DNA of 64,000 nucleotides from Anagrus nilaparvatae (taxonomy: Eukaryota > Arthropoda > Insecta > Hymenoptera > Mymaridae), in contig JAKSXM010000014.1 in assembly GCA_022575985.1 (NCBI GenBank), positions 1,054,001 to 1,118,000 on the forward strand. The letters run 5' to 3'. The notes under the pieces were generated by a model. That model saw nothing but the letters and a program-made list of their open reading frames with translations. It did not search any database and was not told the DNA's origin. The position numbers and the translations under genes were made by a program. This document shows positions 54,564 to 64,000 of the stretch, one piece after another (the first letter of the stretch is position 1; each line of letters begins with the position of its first letter).

Positions 54564-56335
54564 ATTAACGATAATTCCTATGACATATTCGGTGTTGCAG
54601 AAACTAGATTGGGCCCAGTAGTGGATAATAACATTATTCAAATACCCGGCTATAGCACAGTACGCCAAGATCGTAATATAAGGGGTGGGGGGGGGTTCTA
54701 TTATACATTAAAGAACACCTAAAGGCCAAGTTACTGTATACATCAAAAATTGAACATCAAAACAAGCCCCTTAAGCCAGAATATATGTTTTGTTCTGTCT
54801 GGGAGGGAACATCTACTCCTACACTAATTGTTCTAGTTTATCGTCCACCAGATGTATATATTAGGTCAGATAGACAACTAATTGAATTACTGCGATCCTC
54901 ATCCTCAAATTTCAGTCATAAAGCTGTAATTGGTGACTGGAATGTAGACATACTTATTCCAGACGAATCTGACACACGTTTTCTTACTGACATCATGACT
55001 GAGATATCAATGAAACTTATAAATACTGGCCCATCTCACCAAACCACTAAGCGCACAAAAATAAACAATAGTGTACAAACTAATACAGATGAGTTAACTT
55101 GTACTCAACTGACTTATAATGATTTATCATTGAATTATATGGAATTACCTACTAATGACGAACAGTTTGATAAAACAAAAGATACTTGGATAGACTCAAT
55201 CTTTGTTGATGAATGTGACTCGATAATTAGTCATAATCGGTTACAACCACCTTTTCCGAATAGACATGACATCATAACGGCTACCATAGACATTTTTTAT
55301 CTATTAACATCAGTTGAAAGCCACACCTATAAAAGTATCAATAAAGTCACATCTAAAGATCTAAATTCATACCTCTGTGAACAAGACTGGTCTATTTTTT
55401 CTACTGGAAAATATAATGCTGAACAAGGACTTACACAACTGACAGAAAATCTACAGAAAGCTATAAACACCCTTGCCCCAGATAAAACAATAAATCCAAA
55501 AAAATCACTTTATCCATGGATTGATACAGACATCAAGTTACTCATCTCAAAAAGGGACTCATATAAAAGGACAGGCTCAAGACAACTATATGATGAATAT
55601 GTTAGCTTGGCCAACTTGGTAGAGAAAACATCTGAGATTGCTCGATGTGCTTATATGCACAATCGTATATGTAACTCCTTAGACACGAATAAAAATTTCT
55701 GGAGTGAAATGAGAAAATTGGGACTACTCCCGAAACCAAGCGATGTCCTTCATGGGTTCCTACCTGAAGAACGTAACACTTATTTCTCGGGAATTTCCTT
55801 TTCTTCTTCAGAAGACCCAACAATATCTCTCAATCAAATCTCTTCAGCTTCTCCAGATGGCTTCTCGTTTAAGCAAGTTACTGAAAACGATGTCATCTTA
55901 GCAGTCTCTCATTTTCAATCTCAAGCGAAGGGCGAAGATGGGATCCCACAAAGTATAGTTGCAAAAGCGCTTCCCACAATTGCCAAGTACTTAACCATCC
56001 TGTTTAATGAATCACTAAAAACTGGTAACTTTCCTGAAGCTTGGAAAATTTCCCGTATTTTAGCCCTGAAAAAAGTATCTATTCCATCATCCCCTTTGGA
56101 TTTTAGACCTGTTGCTCTGCTATGCTTTTTATCCAAAGTCTTGGAGAAGTTAGCTCATGATCAGGTAGTCAGCTTTTTAACAAAGTCAAAAATCCTTGAC
56201 ATATTTCAAGCAGGTTTTAGAAAACATCATTCTACACAGACAGCCCTGTTAAAACTAACAGATGACATTCGTCTAGCTAAAGAAAATAAGCTGGCTACCT
56301 TTTTGTTGCAGTTTGATTTCTCCAAGGCCTTATAA
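54564..56335 (+). pseudogene. LINE ORF2: endonuclease and RT start
   Basis: The endonuclease starts SYDIFGVAETRLG (catalytic Glu in ETRL), then a frame change at a G-run near 54690 (RGGG...LYIKEHLKAKL), VLVYRPPDVYIR, VIGDWNVDI (GDxN), WIDSIFVD and NRHDIITATI, in the order of EEP nucleases that nick the target. The main frame from 54785 is open for 516 codons. RT follows with KGEDGIPQSIVAKAL, FPEAWKISRILALKK, DFRPVALLCFLSKVLEK and FQAGFRKHHSTQTAL, up to LQFDFSKA, where a single-base frameshift at 56330 breaks it. Confidence 0.85.
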
Positions 56336-56935
56336 TGTATCTCCATCCAGACTACTAACAAAACTTCAAGCTATTGGTTTCTCAAGATCTGCTCTTATGT
56401 GGTTCTGGTCATATCTTAATGGTCGCTCATTGTGCGTTGCTTCCAAACAATCTAAATCCGCTCCTCGTGACATAAACATAGGTGTCCCTCAGGGCTCTGT
56501 GCTTGGGCCACTTTTATTCTGCATTTATATGAATGATCTAAGTCTAATATTATGTGACAACACCTTCAGAATATTATATGCGGATGACCTACAAATCTGC
56601 CACTGGAGCAAATTCATGAAGGTATTAATCTTCTCTCAAATTCTGCACTCAAAGTGTCGGCATGGGCCGAACTCAATGTACTTTCCTTGAATGTCAAAAA
56701 AACTAAAGATATTGTATTCGGTACACCTCATGTGGTAGGGCTCTTCAAAAAGCTAAACATCAATAACATAGCAATTAACAGGAAAGGCGATACGATTCCA
56801 TTCGTAGATGAGGTCCTTAGTCTTGGAGTAATCTTAGATAATACACTATCATGGAAACAACATGTTAACCATATCTCAAAAAAGGTGAACAGAGTCCTCT
56901 ATGGGTTAAGATTTATCAAATCCTGTACGTCTTAG
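56313..56935 (+). pseudogene. LINE ORF2: RT catalytic part and thumb
   Basis: After the frameshift: VSPSRLLTKLQAIGFSRSAL, INIGVPQGSVLGPLLFCIYM, RILYADDLQICHW (catalytic YADD near 56577). A further frame change near 56650 leads to LNVKKTKDIVFGTP, VLSLGVILDNTLSWKQHV and NHISKKVNRVLYGLRFI. Stop at 56933. Confidence 0.85.
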
Positions 56936-57420
56936 CCACTGAGGCGTAGGTTAGTTGAGTCCTTAGTTATCCCTCATCTAGACTACTGTACAGTAGTCTA
57001 TGCTGATATTTCACTAGAACTACGTACAAAACTTCAAAAACTGGCCAATCTACGTATTCGGTACAAATTTGGACTACGACGTGACGAGCACCTGACACCA
57101 TACAGAAAAAAGCTCAAGTGGCTTAGTAATGACACCCGACGAGACTTTTTCGCTTCACTAATTATGTATAGGATATGGAGGATAAAGGAACCCCAACTGC
57201 TACTACCATTATTTGAGCCCTATATAGTGACAAACCCACTAGAGGACCCCGCATAGATCTTGAAATTACCACTATGATTACTGACTCGGGAAAGAATTCC
57301 TTCCAAATAAAATATGCTAACTTATGGAATTCTCTACCTCCCTGCTATCGTGACTAACCATCATTTTCCCAATTTAAGAGAAGCATCAAATTATACTTCT
57401 CTAAGCAGGATACATAGTAT
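56936..57420 (+). pseudogene. LINE ORF2 C-terminal remnant
   Basis: After the stop the same blocks as in 34713-35324 continue: SLVIPHLDYCTVVYADIS, then HLTPYRKKLKWL. The end carries frameshifts and stops (near 57255 and 57355). Confidence 0.7.
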
Positions 57421-57745
57421 CAATCATTGATGCTGTATATGCCTAGTCATTAAATTTTAATAATTTTAAAATTTTACTAAATCAGTATTATTATCACTAT
57501 TATATATAAAAAACAACAAAAATATTAACTATATTTACTTATATTTACTTTTGTTGACTAATTTTAAATTAATTTTAAAATTTTATGAATAAATTTTACA
57601 AAATTTTACTTATATTTAATCTTTATTTTATTTAAAAAAAAAAAAGAAATTATTTATATTTAATATGTACAACTGGAGTGTCACTGTATTTTGTGTGAGC
57701 AAATAAATCAAAATAATAATAATAATAATAATATTATATATAAGT

Positions 57746-59162
57746 TGTAATATGGCAAAATTTCGGGTAAATAATATTTATTAATAAATTCTTTAATACT
57801 ATTTCCTAATCATCAATATGAATATTTTATTTAAATAAATTGTATTTTCGTGCGATAAATAGATGTGTGCTTGTATGAGTGAAGTCGCGTTTAAGAGAGG
57901 CGCATGCTTACATTACGATCACCAAATCATATTGCGCGAGTATCGATAAATGAGAGAGAGATCAATTCAAGAGAATTATTGTATTTCCTTTTTTTCTCTA
58001 CTTCCTTTCTTTAACTTCCCCCAAAAAGATAGATACCGGCAGAGCGTCGATGATTGTGCTTGAGTGAACATCATCACGCGTGGTTTTAAATTTATTAATT
58101 GAAGTTATTTTGGAGTTTGATATTTTATTGAATTATTTGTATTGAGTTATTGGCGATAATTTTTGGATATAATTTGGAGTGGTGACATTATTGAATTATA
58201 AATTATTGACTACATCGAACTTTGGAGTAATTTGGCGAATTATGTATTGGATTTTATATGGTTTGACGTCTTGGAGTTTTATCGACCACGAGGCAGCGCC
58301 TATTGTCATTTTGGACATTATAATTAAATACAATTGAAGATTAGCCATTTCGTATTATTCGATTTTAATTCCAAGCTTGGTATCAATATTCTATTATATT
58401 CTACAGTGACGTCACGAAGAAGAAGGATTAAGGTATCAATTGAAGTAATAATTCAAACCATCAAAGTTATTGCGCATTTATTCCTTATCCTGCCTTCCCT
58501 TATTTTTATTATATGCATATTATTAAAATTTAAATTAGATTACTTATATTGTATTAAATTGATTAGAAATTGCCTTAGCGAATCTTAATATTATCTCTCT
58601 CTCTATCGCATTATACTTAATACGTCATAAATTAATTGAAATTAATAACGTATTGAACATTAATAAAATCGCCTTGCTTCGCGTATTTTCACGTGTATTT
58701 TATAATAATTTTAGGCTAAGATTTTTCTTTAGATAAATTTATATTCGATTATTATTAAAATTCAATAACGTTAATAAACTATTCAAGTTATATTTAATTA
58801 TTATTTTTGTTGTTTTATTTTCTAATTCTAGCACCTTAATGTATATGGGTAAGTCTATGTAAATTGAGTCTTAATTTTTATTAAATACTTGTAATAAATT
58901 GCATTGATCAGAAGCCTCCTGATTTCCCGTCATAGTTGTAATATTAAATATTTGCGCTATAAGTATTATAACGGATCCCCTCTGAACCCGCAGAATAAGA
59001 AACGGCAGTTCAATATAATTATTATTAAACCAAGCCTTTCTTATACCGCGAGTCTCATTTCTAAAAATTTTGTTTGTAATATGACAGAGGTAATCTTTGT
59101 CCTTTAATTAATTAAATAAAATTATTATTATTATTATTTTATCATAAATTTGTCATATTACA
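57746..59162. repeat. Solo LTR (1.42 kb) with AAGT target duplication
   Basis: The segment starts TGTAATATGGCA and ends TGTCATATTACA (inverted ends, 11 of 12), and is flanked by AAGT at 57742-57745 and 59163-59166. A second TGTAATATGACA lies inside at about 59072. A G+C-richer stretch (57870-58320) could be promoter/leader sequence. No internal domain, primer site or partner LTR is present, so a solo LTR from recombination is the best reading; a large MITE is the alternative. The short ORFs inside (58334-58588, 58904-59107) show no domains. Confidence 0.6.
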
Positions 59163-59166
59163 AAGT

Positions 59167-59666
59167 GATGATTAAAATTATGACTCCAAATACATTTGTT
59201 AAGTTATCCATTCAAGTAATATTTTAAGTGTGTACATGTACTAAATTTAATTTTTATTTCTCTAGTTGTTACTGATATTCGCTTTTTTTTAGGGTTTTTA
59301 AGTTCATTTTTTGGCACCAGGAATCAGTGTTTTTGTGATTATCTGATAACATCAGAATGAAGCTTAGCTGAGTTGGAGAAGGCACAACTAGATGCTGTAA
59401 ATCAAGCTTTAAACCAAGCTTCTTTTTTATTCATCGAGTTGTTCTAGAAAATTACTAATTTTAGTTAATTTTTATGTATTATCTGAAATCAGTTTTTTGG
59501 ACATTTCTCTGCAAGGACTTGATGAAATCACTTGAAATTGAAATCCATGAAACTAGATCTGATTTAAAAAAATTTGGTCTAAGGGATTTTTAATTCATCC
59601 AGTTATTCCAAAAATTTACTATTTTCAGTTCATTTTTAGATTTTAAATTCATATATGTATATATAA
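59167..59666. other. AT-rich DNA, nothing recognised
   Basis: Diverged short duplication of TTTTTAAGTTCAT / TTTTTAATTCATCC; no gene. Confidence 0.4.
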
Positions 59667-59978
59667 TGTTTCTATATTTTGAGTAGTGTATTTTAATAAT
59701 AACGACCTTTGTGTTGCTCTAAAGAGAGATTTATTATTTAACAATTAATTAATTTAATATTTTACATTGAATAATTATTGTACATTACCTAAAGAGAGAA
59801 ACGACAATTAGGTCTGTTTCTCTACATGTTGAAATTACTACTAAAGACTTATCTCTAAGAAACTATACATTACATTACATTACTTTATCTTTACAATACG
59901 TGTCTACTTTTATTTAGCTATCTTAAACTGAAGGTCACACTAATAACTAAAGAGGCTATTACAGGTAGGCTCGTTACA
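59667..59978 (-). repeat. 3' LTR of the non-coding LTR element
   Basis: 312 bp. It matches the other LTR throughout except for 23 extra bases (TTATTTAACAATTAATTAAT plus three). Confidence 0.85.
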
Positions 59979-59990
59979 TCTCCCCTCCTC
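59979..59990 (-). promoter_or_regulatory. Polypurine tract
   Basis: GAGGAGGGGAGA on minus, touching the LTR start TGTAACG. It sets the orientation of the element. Confidence 0.7.
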
Positions 59991-60384
59991 GGTCAAGAAA
60001 TTGGTCACAATTTCTAGGATATTATACAGACCGACACTTAATCCCATTTTCATAATATTTTATTACTGTGTTTATATAATATTTGTATTTTCAAAAATTG
60101 ATTTATACATATTAACAACTTTCTTCATTTTAATTACTTTGATTTTATTTTTATAATTTTATTTATTTTCTTTATTTTAATAAATTTAACGTTTATTTAA
60201 ATGTTATATTGGAATCTGTAAATTAATTTTATCTATGTTTTAAATCTTATCTTCTGCAATCTTGATTTTTCTGATTCCTTAAGAAATCGGCAAATCTTCT
60301 ACAACTATAATATTTCTGATTCCTTAAGAAATTGTATATTATATGTGGCAAATCTTCTACAATCTTAATTTATTTATATTTTAA

Positions 60385-60930
60385 CATGGAACATGTTTAT
60401 AGGGAGGGGGTACTTCAGAACTTGAAAATTAAGGTGGGGGGTCAAATTTGTCCTTTTTAAGGGGGGGGTCAAATTTGTCCTATTTAAGGGGGGGGGGTCA
60501 AATTTGTCCTATTTAAGGGGGGGGGGGTCAAATTTGTCCTTTTTAAGGGGGGGGGTCAAATTTGTCCTTTTTAAGGGGGGGGGGGTCAAATTTGTCCTAT
60601 TTAAGGGGGGGGGTCAAATAAGACTTAGAATAATTAGGGAAGTATATATAAATAAATAAAATACTTTTAAAAGACTGAAAAATCTGGGCTTAAGGACTTA
60701 GGATAATATAGGTTTATGGACTTAGAATAATATCGATTTAGGGACTTGGAATAATTCAGGTTCAGGATCATATAATAATTCAGGCTTAGGGAATCAAAAT
60801 AGTTTGGCTTTAGAATCTTAACAACTAGTAAGGTGATAATTACAAATTACAACAATAGAAAATTGTATTGTAATGTTGAGTAACATTTGTATTATATCTA
60901 GTCCTCATTTGGAAGTAAACATGTTCCATG
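60385..60930. mobile_element. Repeat element with 15-bp inverted ends (copy 2) carrying a G-tract array
   Basis: CATGGAACATGTTTA (60385-60399) and its exact complement (60916-60930) bound the segment. It includes the G-tract minisatellite and ~30-bp worn units of TTAGAATAATATCGATTTAG. The inverse copy 1 is at 36853-37297. Nested in the non-coding LTR element. Confidence 0.65.
60431..60620 (+). repeat. G-tract minisatellite, seven tracts
   Basis: Units of about 28 bp read AAG(n)TCAAATTTGTCCTWTTT. G-runs are 6, 8, 10, 11, 9, 11 and 9 long. The plus strand could form G-quadruplexes; the run lengths differ between otherwise near-identical units. Confidence 0.9.
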
Positions 60931-60999
60931 CATTTAGGTTGTGTTTACACAAACCGGTTATAAGTTTTTTTTTGTAGCTCGTATCTTCTACAATTTTGT

Positions 61000-61244
61000 A
61001 AATATTTGACTTAACTCGTTCTGAGTTCAGCGGTCTATTTCCAAAGTAGGCTTAACTCAATGAGTTCAGAGGCCATAAAAATTATTTGACTTAACTCGTT
61101 TTGAGTTCAGAGGTCAATTTTCAATGAGGCTTAACTAAAGTTAGTTCAGAGGCCATAAAAATTATTTGACTTAACTCGTTCTGAGTTCAGAGGTCAATTT
61201 TCAATGAGGCTTAACTAAAATTAGTTCAGAGGCCATAAAAAATT
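61000..61244. repeat. 80-bp direct repeat, three copies
   Basis: TTGACTTAACTCGTT recurs at 61006, 61086 and 61166; units end TTAGTTCAGAGGCCATAAAA. Copies 2 and 3 are almost identical, copy 1 is worn. Confidence 0.85.
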
Positions 61245-61259
61245 TCTAATTTCTTAAAA

Positions 61260-63400
61260 AACCATATTTATTTAATTAATATTAATCAAAATTATTTAAA
61301 ATTTTGAAAAATTTTTTTTTTTGATGAAATTTCTATTGATATTATTATCTTAATTTTTTCTTTTCATTTAATTTTATTAGATTTGTAATATTTTTTTATT
61401 TATTTAATAATTTTAAATTAATTATTTATATCAAAGCGTTTAACATTTTCTTCACAAAATTTGTATTTATTTTTTTCTATTTTTATTATTTAATTTTTCT
61501 TTTATTTTTGAAGTTATACAATTTTTATAGTTTCTATTATCTTTCTTTTTTTTTTTTTATCAAATTTCTATTATTATACCATTATTTCTATATTGTATGT
61601 ATTTTTTTGAATTTATCATATTTTTTTATTAATTCTATTTGAAAAAAAAAATTTTTCTAATGTTTTTGAAACTATATTAAATTTTATTTAGATTTTCAGT
61701 TTTCATATTTTTTTTAATAGCTTGTATTTTTATTCATTAACTCTTTTTTTTTTTTTTAAATATTTGAATCTATTAAATTTTTATTAATTCTATTTTTAAT
61801 TTTTTTAAATTTTATTTAATCTATTATAAAATTTTTATTAATTCTATCTTCAATTCTTATGATTATTTGTTTTTTCAATCACGTAAATCTAGATTAATCT
61901 ATTCTGAACTTATTTCACGATATTGATTGTTTCAAATTTCTTTTAATCTATTTATTTTATTTATTTATTTATTTTTTTTTATTGTTTTTGATTTTATAAA
62001 ACTTTTATTGTTTCTATTTTTTTTTAAATGTTTATATTTAACGTATACCATTATCTAGCTTGTCTTAAAAATGATAACATTCTCTTTACCAAATATGTAT
62101 ATTATTTCTGTTTTGAACATCTAATTTTTTTTTATTTATCAAATTTTTATTGTTTCTAGATTTAATTTTTTTCACTCAAAATTTACATTCTTTTTATCTT
62201 TTTAATTAACTAAGTTCTATTTATTCTATTCTGATTATTGTTAAACATTTTTGAATTTATCAAAGTTCCATTAATTCTATTATAAAATTTTCTTTCTCGT
62301 TTTTTAATAATTTTTTTTTTGAAATTTATAACTCTATATCTTATCTGTCTTATAAAAAATGGTATATATTCATTTTATGAAATTTTTAATGTTTCAATTT
62401 TTGAAGTTAATGACTGAATTTCTTATCTGTATTATCTCAAATAAAGACTATAACGTCATCTATACTATACAAAATTTGCATTTTTTTCTATTTTTTTAAT
62501 TTTTGTTATCAACCTTGAAGTATTTAAATTTGTATTACATTTTAATTTTATATATTTATTTTTCTATTTCTAGTTTATAAAACTTTTATAAATTCTAATT
62601 TTAATATATAAAATTTGTGGATTTATACTGATTTATTATTATTAAAATTTGTTTATTTTTTTATTTTATTCATTTATATATTTATATTTATAAATATATA
62701 TTTCTTTTTATGCTATTGAATTTTTGAATTTATTAAAAAATTTTATTGACTCTAATTTTTTTTGTATTAAGCAAATTCTATTACATTTATTAACTTTAAT
62801 TTTATATATTTTTAATTTTATTATATCTTATCTATCTCTTTACAAAATTTTTATTATTTCTTTTTTTTTATTCCTGTATATTTTTTATCTTTCTTATCTT
62901 ATAAGTATACAACTTATTTTAAAAAATTTAAATTCAACTTTCATGTTTTTTTTTTTCTTTTTTTGTAGTTTATATTATTTCTCTTTTGTAATTTCAAACA
63001 TTTTGGAATTCATCAAATTTCTATTATTTTAATTCATTTTTACAAGTACTTTTGAATCTATAATATTTTTATTTGTATTTTCAATTTTTTATATTTTTTT
63101 TTTTTTGTTAATCAAATTTATATTATTATATATATATATTAATTTTTTTTAAATAAATGTATTTATTTAAGCATTTTTAGATCTGTCAAAATTTTACTTT
63201 ATTAATTCTATTTTTAATTTTTTAATATATTATTTTTTTTCTATTCTGTATTTACCAAAGAAAAATTGGAGTTTCATAATATCTTTGAATTTCACTGAAG
63301 CTGCGAAAGGACTGATGATTGTTTCAATTTCTTCTTTATTTTCTGATAAGCATTTGTATGGTCTTCCATCTTTCTTTTTTTTTTTTTTTGCTGACAAAAT
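61260..63400 (-). other. T-rich (A-rich on minus) low-complexity interior
   Basis: Over about 2.1 kb the plus strand is dominated by T, with phrases such as TTTTTATTTATT and ATTTCTATTATT, and little G. The Phe/Leu/Ile-rich ORF at 62724-63032 is an effect of this composition. In the element's sense (minus) it is A-rich RNA. Confidence 0.7.
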
Positions 63401-63413
63401 TGTCGTTTTATAA

Positions 63414-63702
63414 TGTTTCTATATTTTGAGTAGTGTATTTTAATAATAACGACCTTTGTGTTGCTCTAAAGAGAGATTTAATATTTTACATTGAATAATT
63501 ATTGTACATTACCTAAAGAGAGAAACGACAATTAGGTCTGTTTCTCTACATGTTGAAATTACTACTAAAGACTTATCTCTAAGAAACTATACATTACATT
63601 ACATTACTTTATCTTTACAATACGTGTCTACTTTTATTTAGCTATCTTAAACTGAAGGTCACACTAATAACTAAAGAGGCTATTACAGGTAGGCTCGTTA
63701 CA
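63414..63702 (-). repeat. 5' LTR of the non-coding LTR element
   Basis: 289 bp; lacks the 23 bases present in the other LTR, otherwise no difference noticed. Confidence 0.85.
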
Positions 63703-64000
63703 TATATATATATATTTATAAGTTATTATATACAATATGGAGGAATTCCAATTGAACACATATTTTCCATTGTCAATAAAAGCTTACTTAGCATCGGGAA
63801 AGATTGATAAATTACATTATGGGTTATTAAATATTATATGGAAAAATCACAATTCATTGAAGTATAGTCAGTAAAATCTTATAACTGGTTTTTGTAAACT
63901 AAATTTAAATGAATAGAGTATGTTTACTTACAGCTGAGGGCTAGGTATAATTAGAATACTATTCGTTATTTTTATAACTATTATTCTAAACGTCAGCTAT
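63703..64000. other. AT-rich DNA, nothing recognised
   Basis: Begins with a short TA repeat; no gene seen. Confidence 0.5.

Larger units (their letters stand above)
54545..57740 (+). mobile_element. I/Jockey-like LINE, nearly complete ORF2, inactivated
   Basis: Plus-strand LINE starting inside its endonuclease domain. ORF2 pieces run to about 57420; the 3' UTR ends AAATAAATCAAAATAATAATAA in an (AAT)n tail, the tail type of I-group LINEs. A solo LTR lies at the tail end (57746). It is related to the fragment at 34.4-35.3 kb. Confidence 0.85.
59667..63702 (-). mobile_element. Non-coding LTR retrotransposon (LARD-like), minus strand
   Basis: Direct repeats 59667-59978 and 63414-63702 are TG...CA-bounded LTRs. 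On minus the purine tract GAGGAGGGGAGA (59990-59979) precedes TGTAACGAGCC, so the element reads right to left, like Ty3/Gypsy elements. The 3.4-kb interior has no coding capacity: it holds a nested repeat, an 80-bp triplicate and a long T-rich tract. Flanks are TATAA and TATAT, a possible 5-bp duplication with one mismatch in a TA-rich target. Confidence 0.8.

Noticed and set aside
58334..58588. 84-aa hydrophobic ORF in the solo LTR
   Set aside because: No domain, weak start context, AT-rich chance ORF.
62724..63032. 102-codon Phe/Leu/Ile-rich ORF resembling a membrane protein
   Set aside because: It follows from the T-rich composition of the LTR element interior; no splice site, conservation cue or start context supports it.

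Overview
The window is strongly AT-rich eukaryotic DNA with spliced relics, decayed retrotransposons of several arthropod-type clades (R1-like and I/Jockey-like LINEs, BEL/Pao and Gypsy LTR elements, a Helitron) and many foldback elements. It is most like an insect genome; a parasitoid wasp would fit, but nothing in the sequence proves the order. I see no rRNA, tRNA, CRISPR array or bacterial operon, and no intact host gene. The only host-type coding remnants are a five-exon RPA1-like pseudogene, one orphan exon, a zinc-finger relic and a doubtful 46-codon membrane ORF.

Layout. 1-4.2 kb: AT-rich DNA, then a 5'-truncated R1-clade LINE (minus) with a near-perfect 15-bp target duplication. 4.2-6.6 kb: RPA1-like pseudogene (minus), split by a TTAA-flanked MITE. 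6.95-13.2 kb: an AT-rich tandem array interrupted by a 966-bp palindrome and by a 4.04-kb palindromic element. That second element carries wrecked copies of a multi-copy arthropod protein family of unknown function. 14.5-29.5 kb: a nest built on one Gypsy-like element. It has ~1.05-kb repeats at both ends (probably its LTRs), pol plus an unrecognised third ORF on minus, and its gag apparently inverted onto plus. A deletion-derivative BEL element (20.35-23.3 kb) and a young gag-only BEL element (25.64-28.88 kb) sit inside it. 29.5-31.2 kb: a second ~115-bp array. 31.7-37.3 kb: foldback elements, a LINE 3' end, a C2H2 zinc-finger relic. 37.4-45.2 kb: a full-length but broken BEL/Pao element with LTRs and GAAGA target duplications. 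45.2-48.9 kb: AT-rich DNA, a two-copy tandem repeat, an orphan exon. 48.9-51.8 kb: a non-autonomous Helitron with a 2.19-kb palindrome nested in it. 54.5-59.2 kb: a second LINE (plus) with a solo LTR in its tail. 59.7-63.7 kb: a non-coding LTR element (minus) containing a G-tract minisatellite and a long T-rich interior.

The most novel-looking object is the 4-kb palindromic element at 9,067-13,103. It gives a protein family that I know only as scattered arthropod 'uncharacterized proteins' the boundaries of a mobile element (matching ends, probable 8-bp duplication) and a head-to-head inverted-dimer structure. Second are the gag-only BEL element, whose LTRs differ at one base and which must have moved using another element's pol, and the gag/pol inversion with inverted duplications at its breakpoints. 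All family assignments come from reading the translations; no database search was run.
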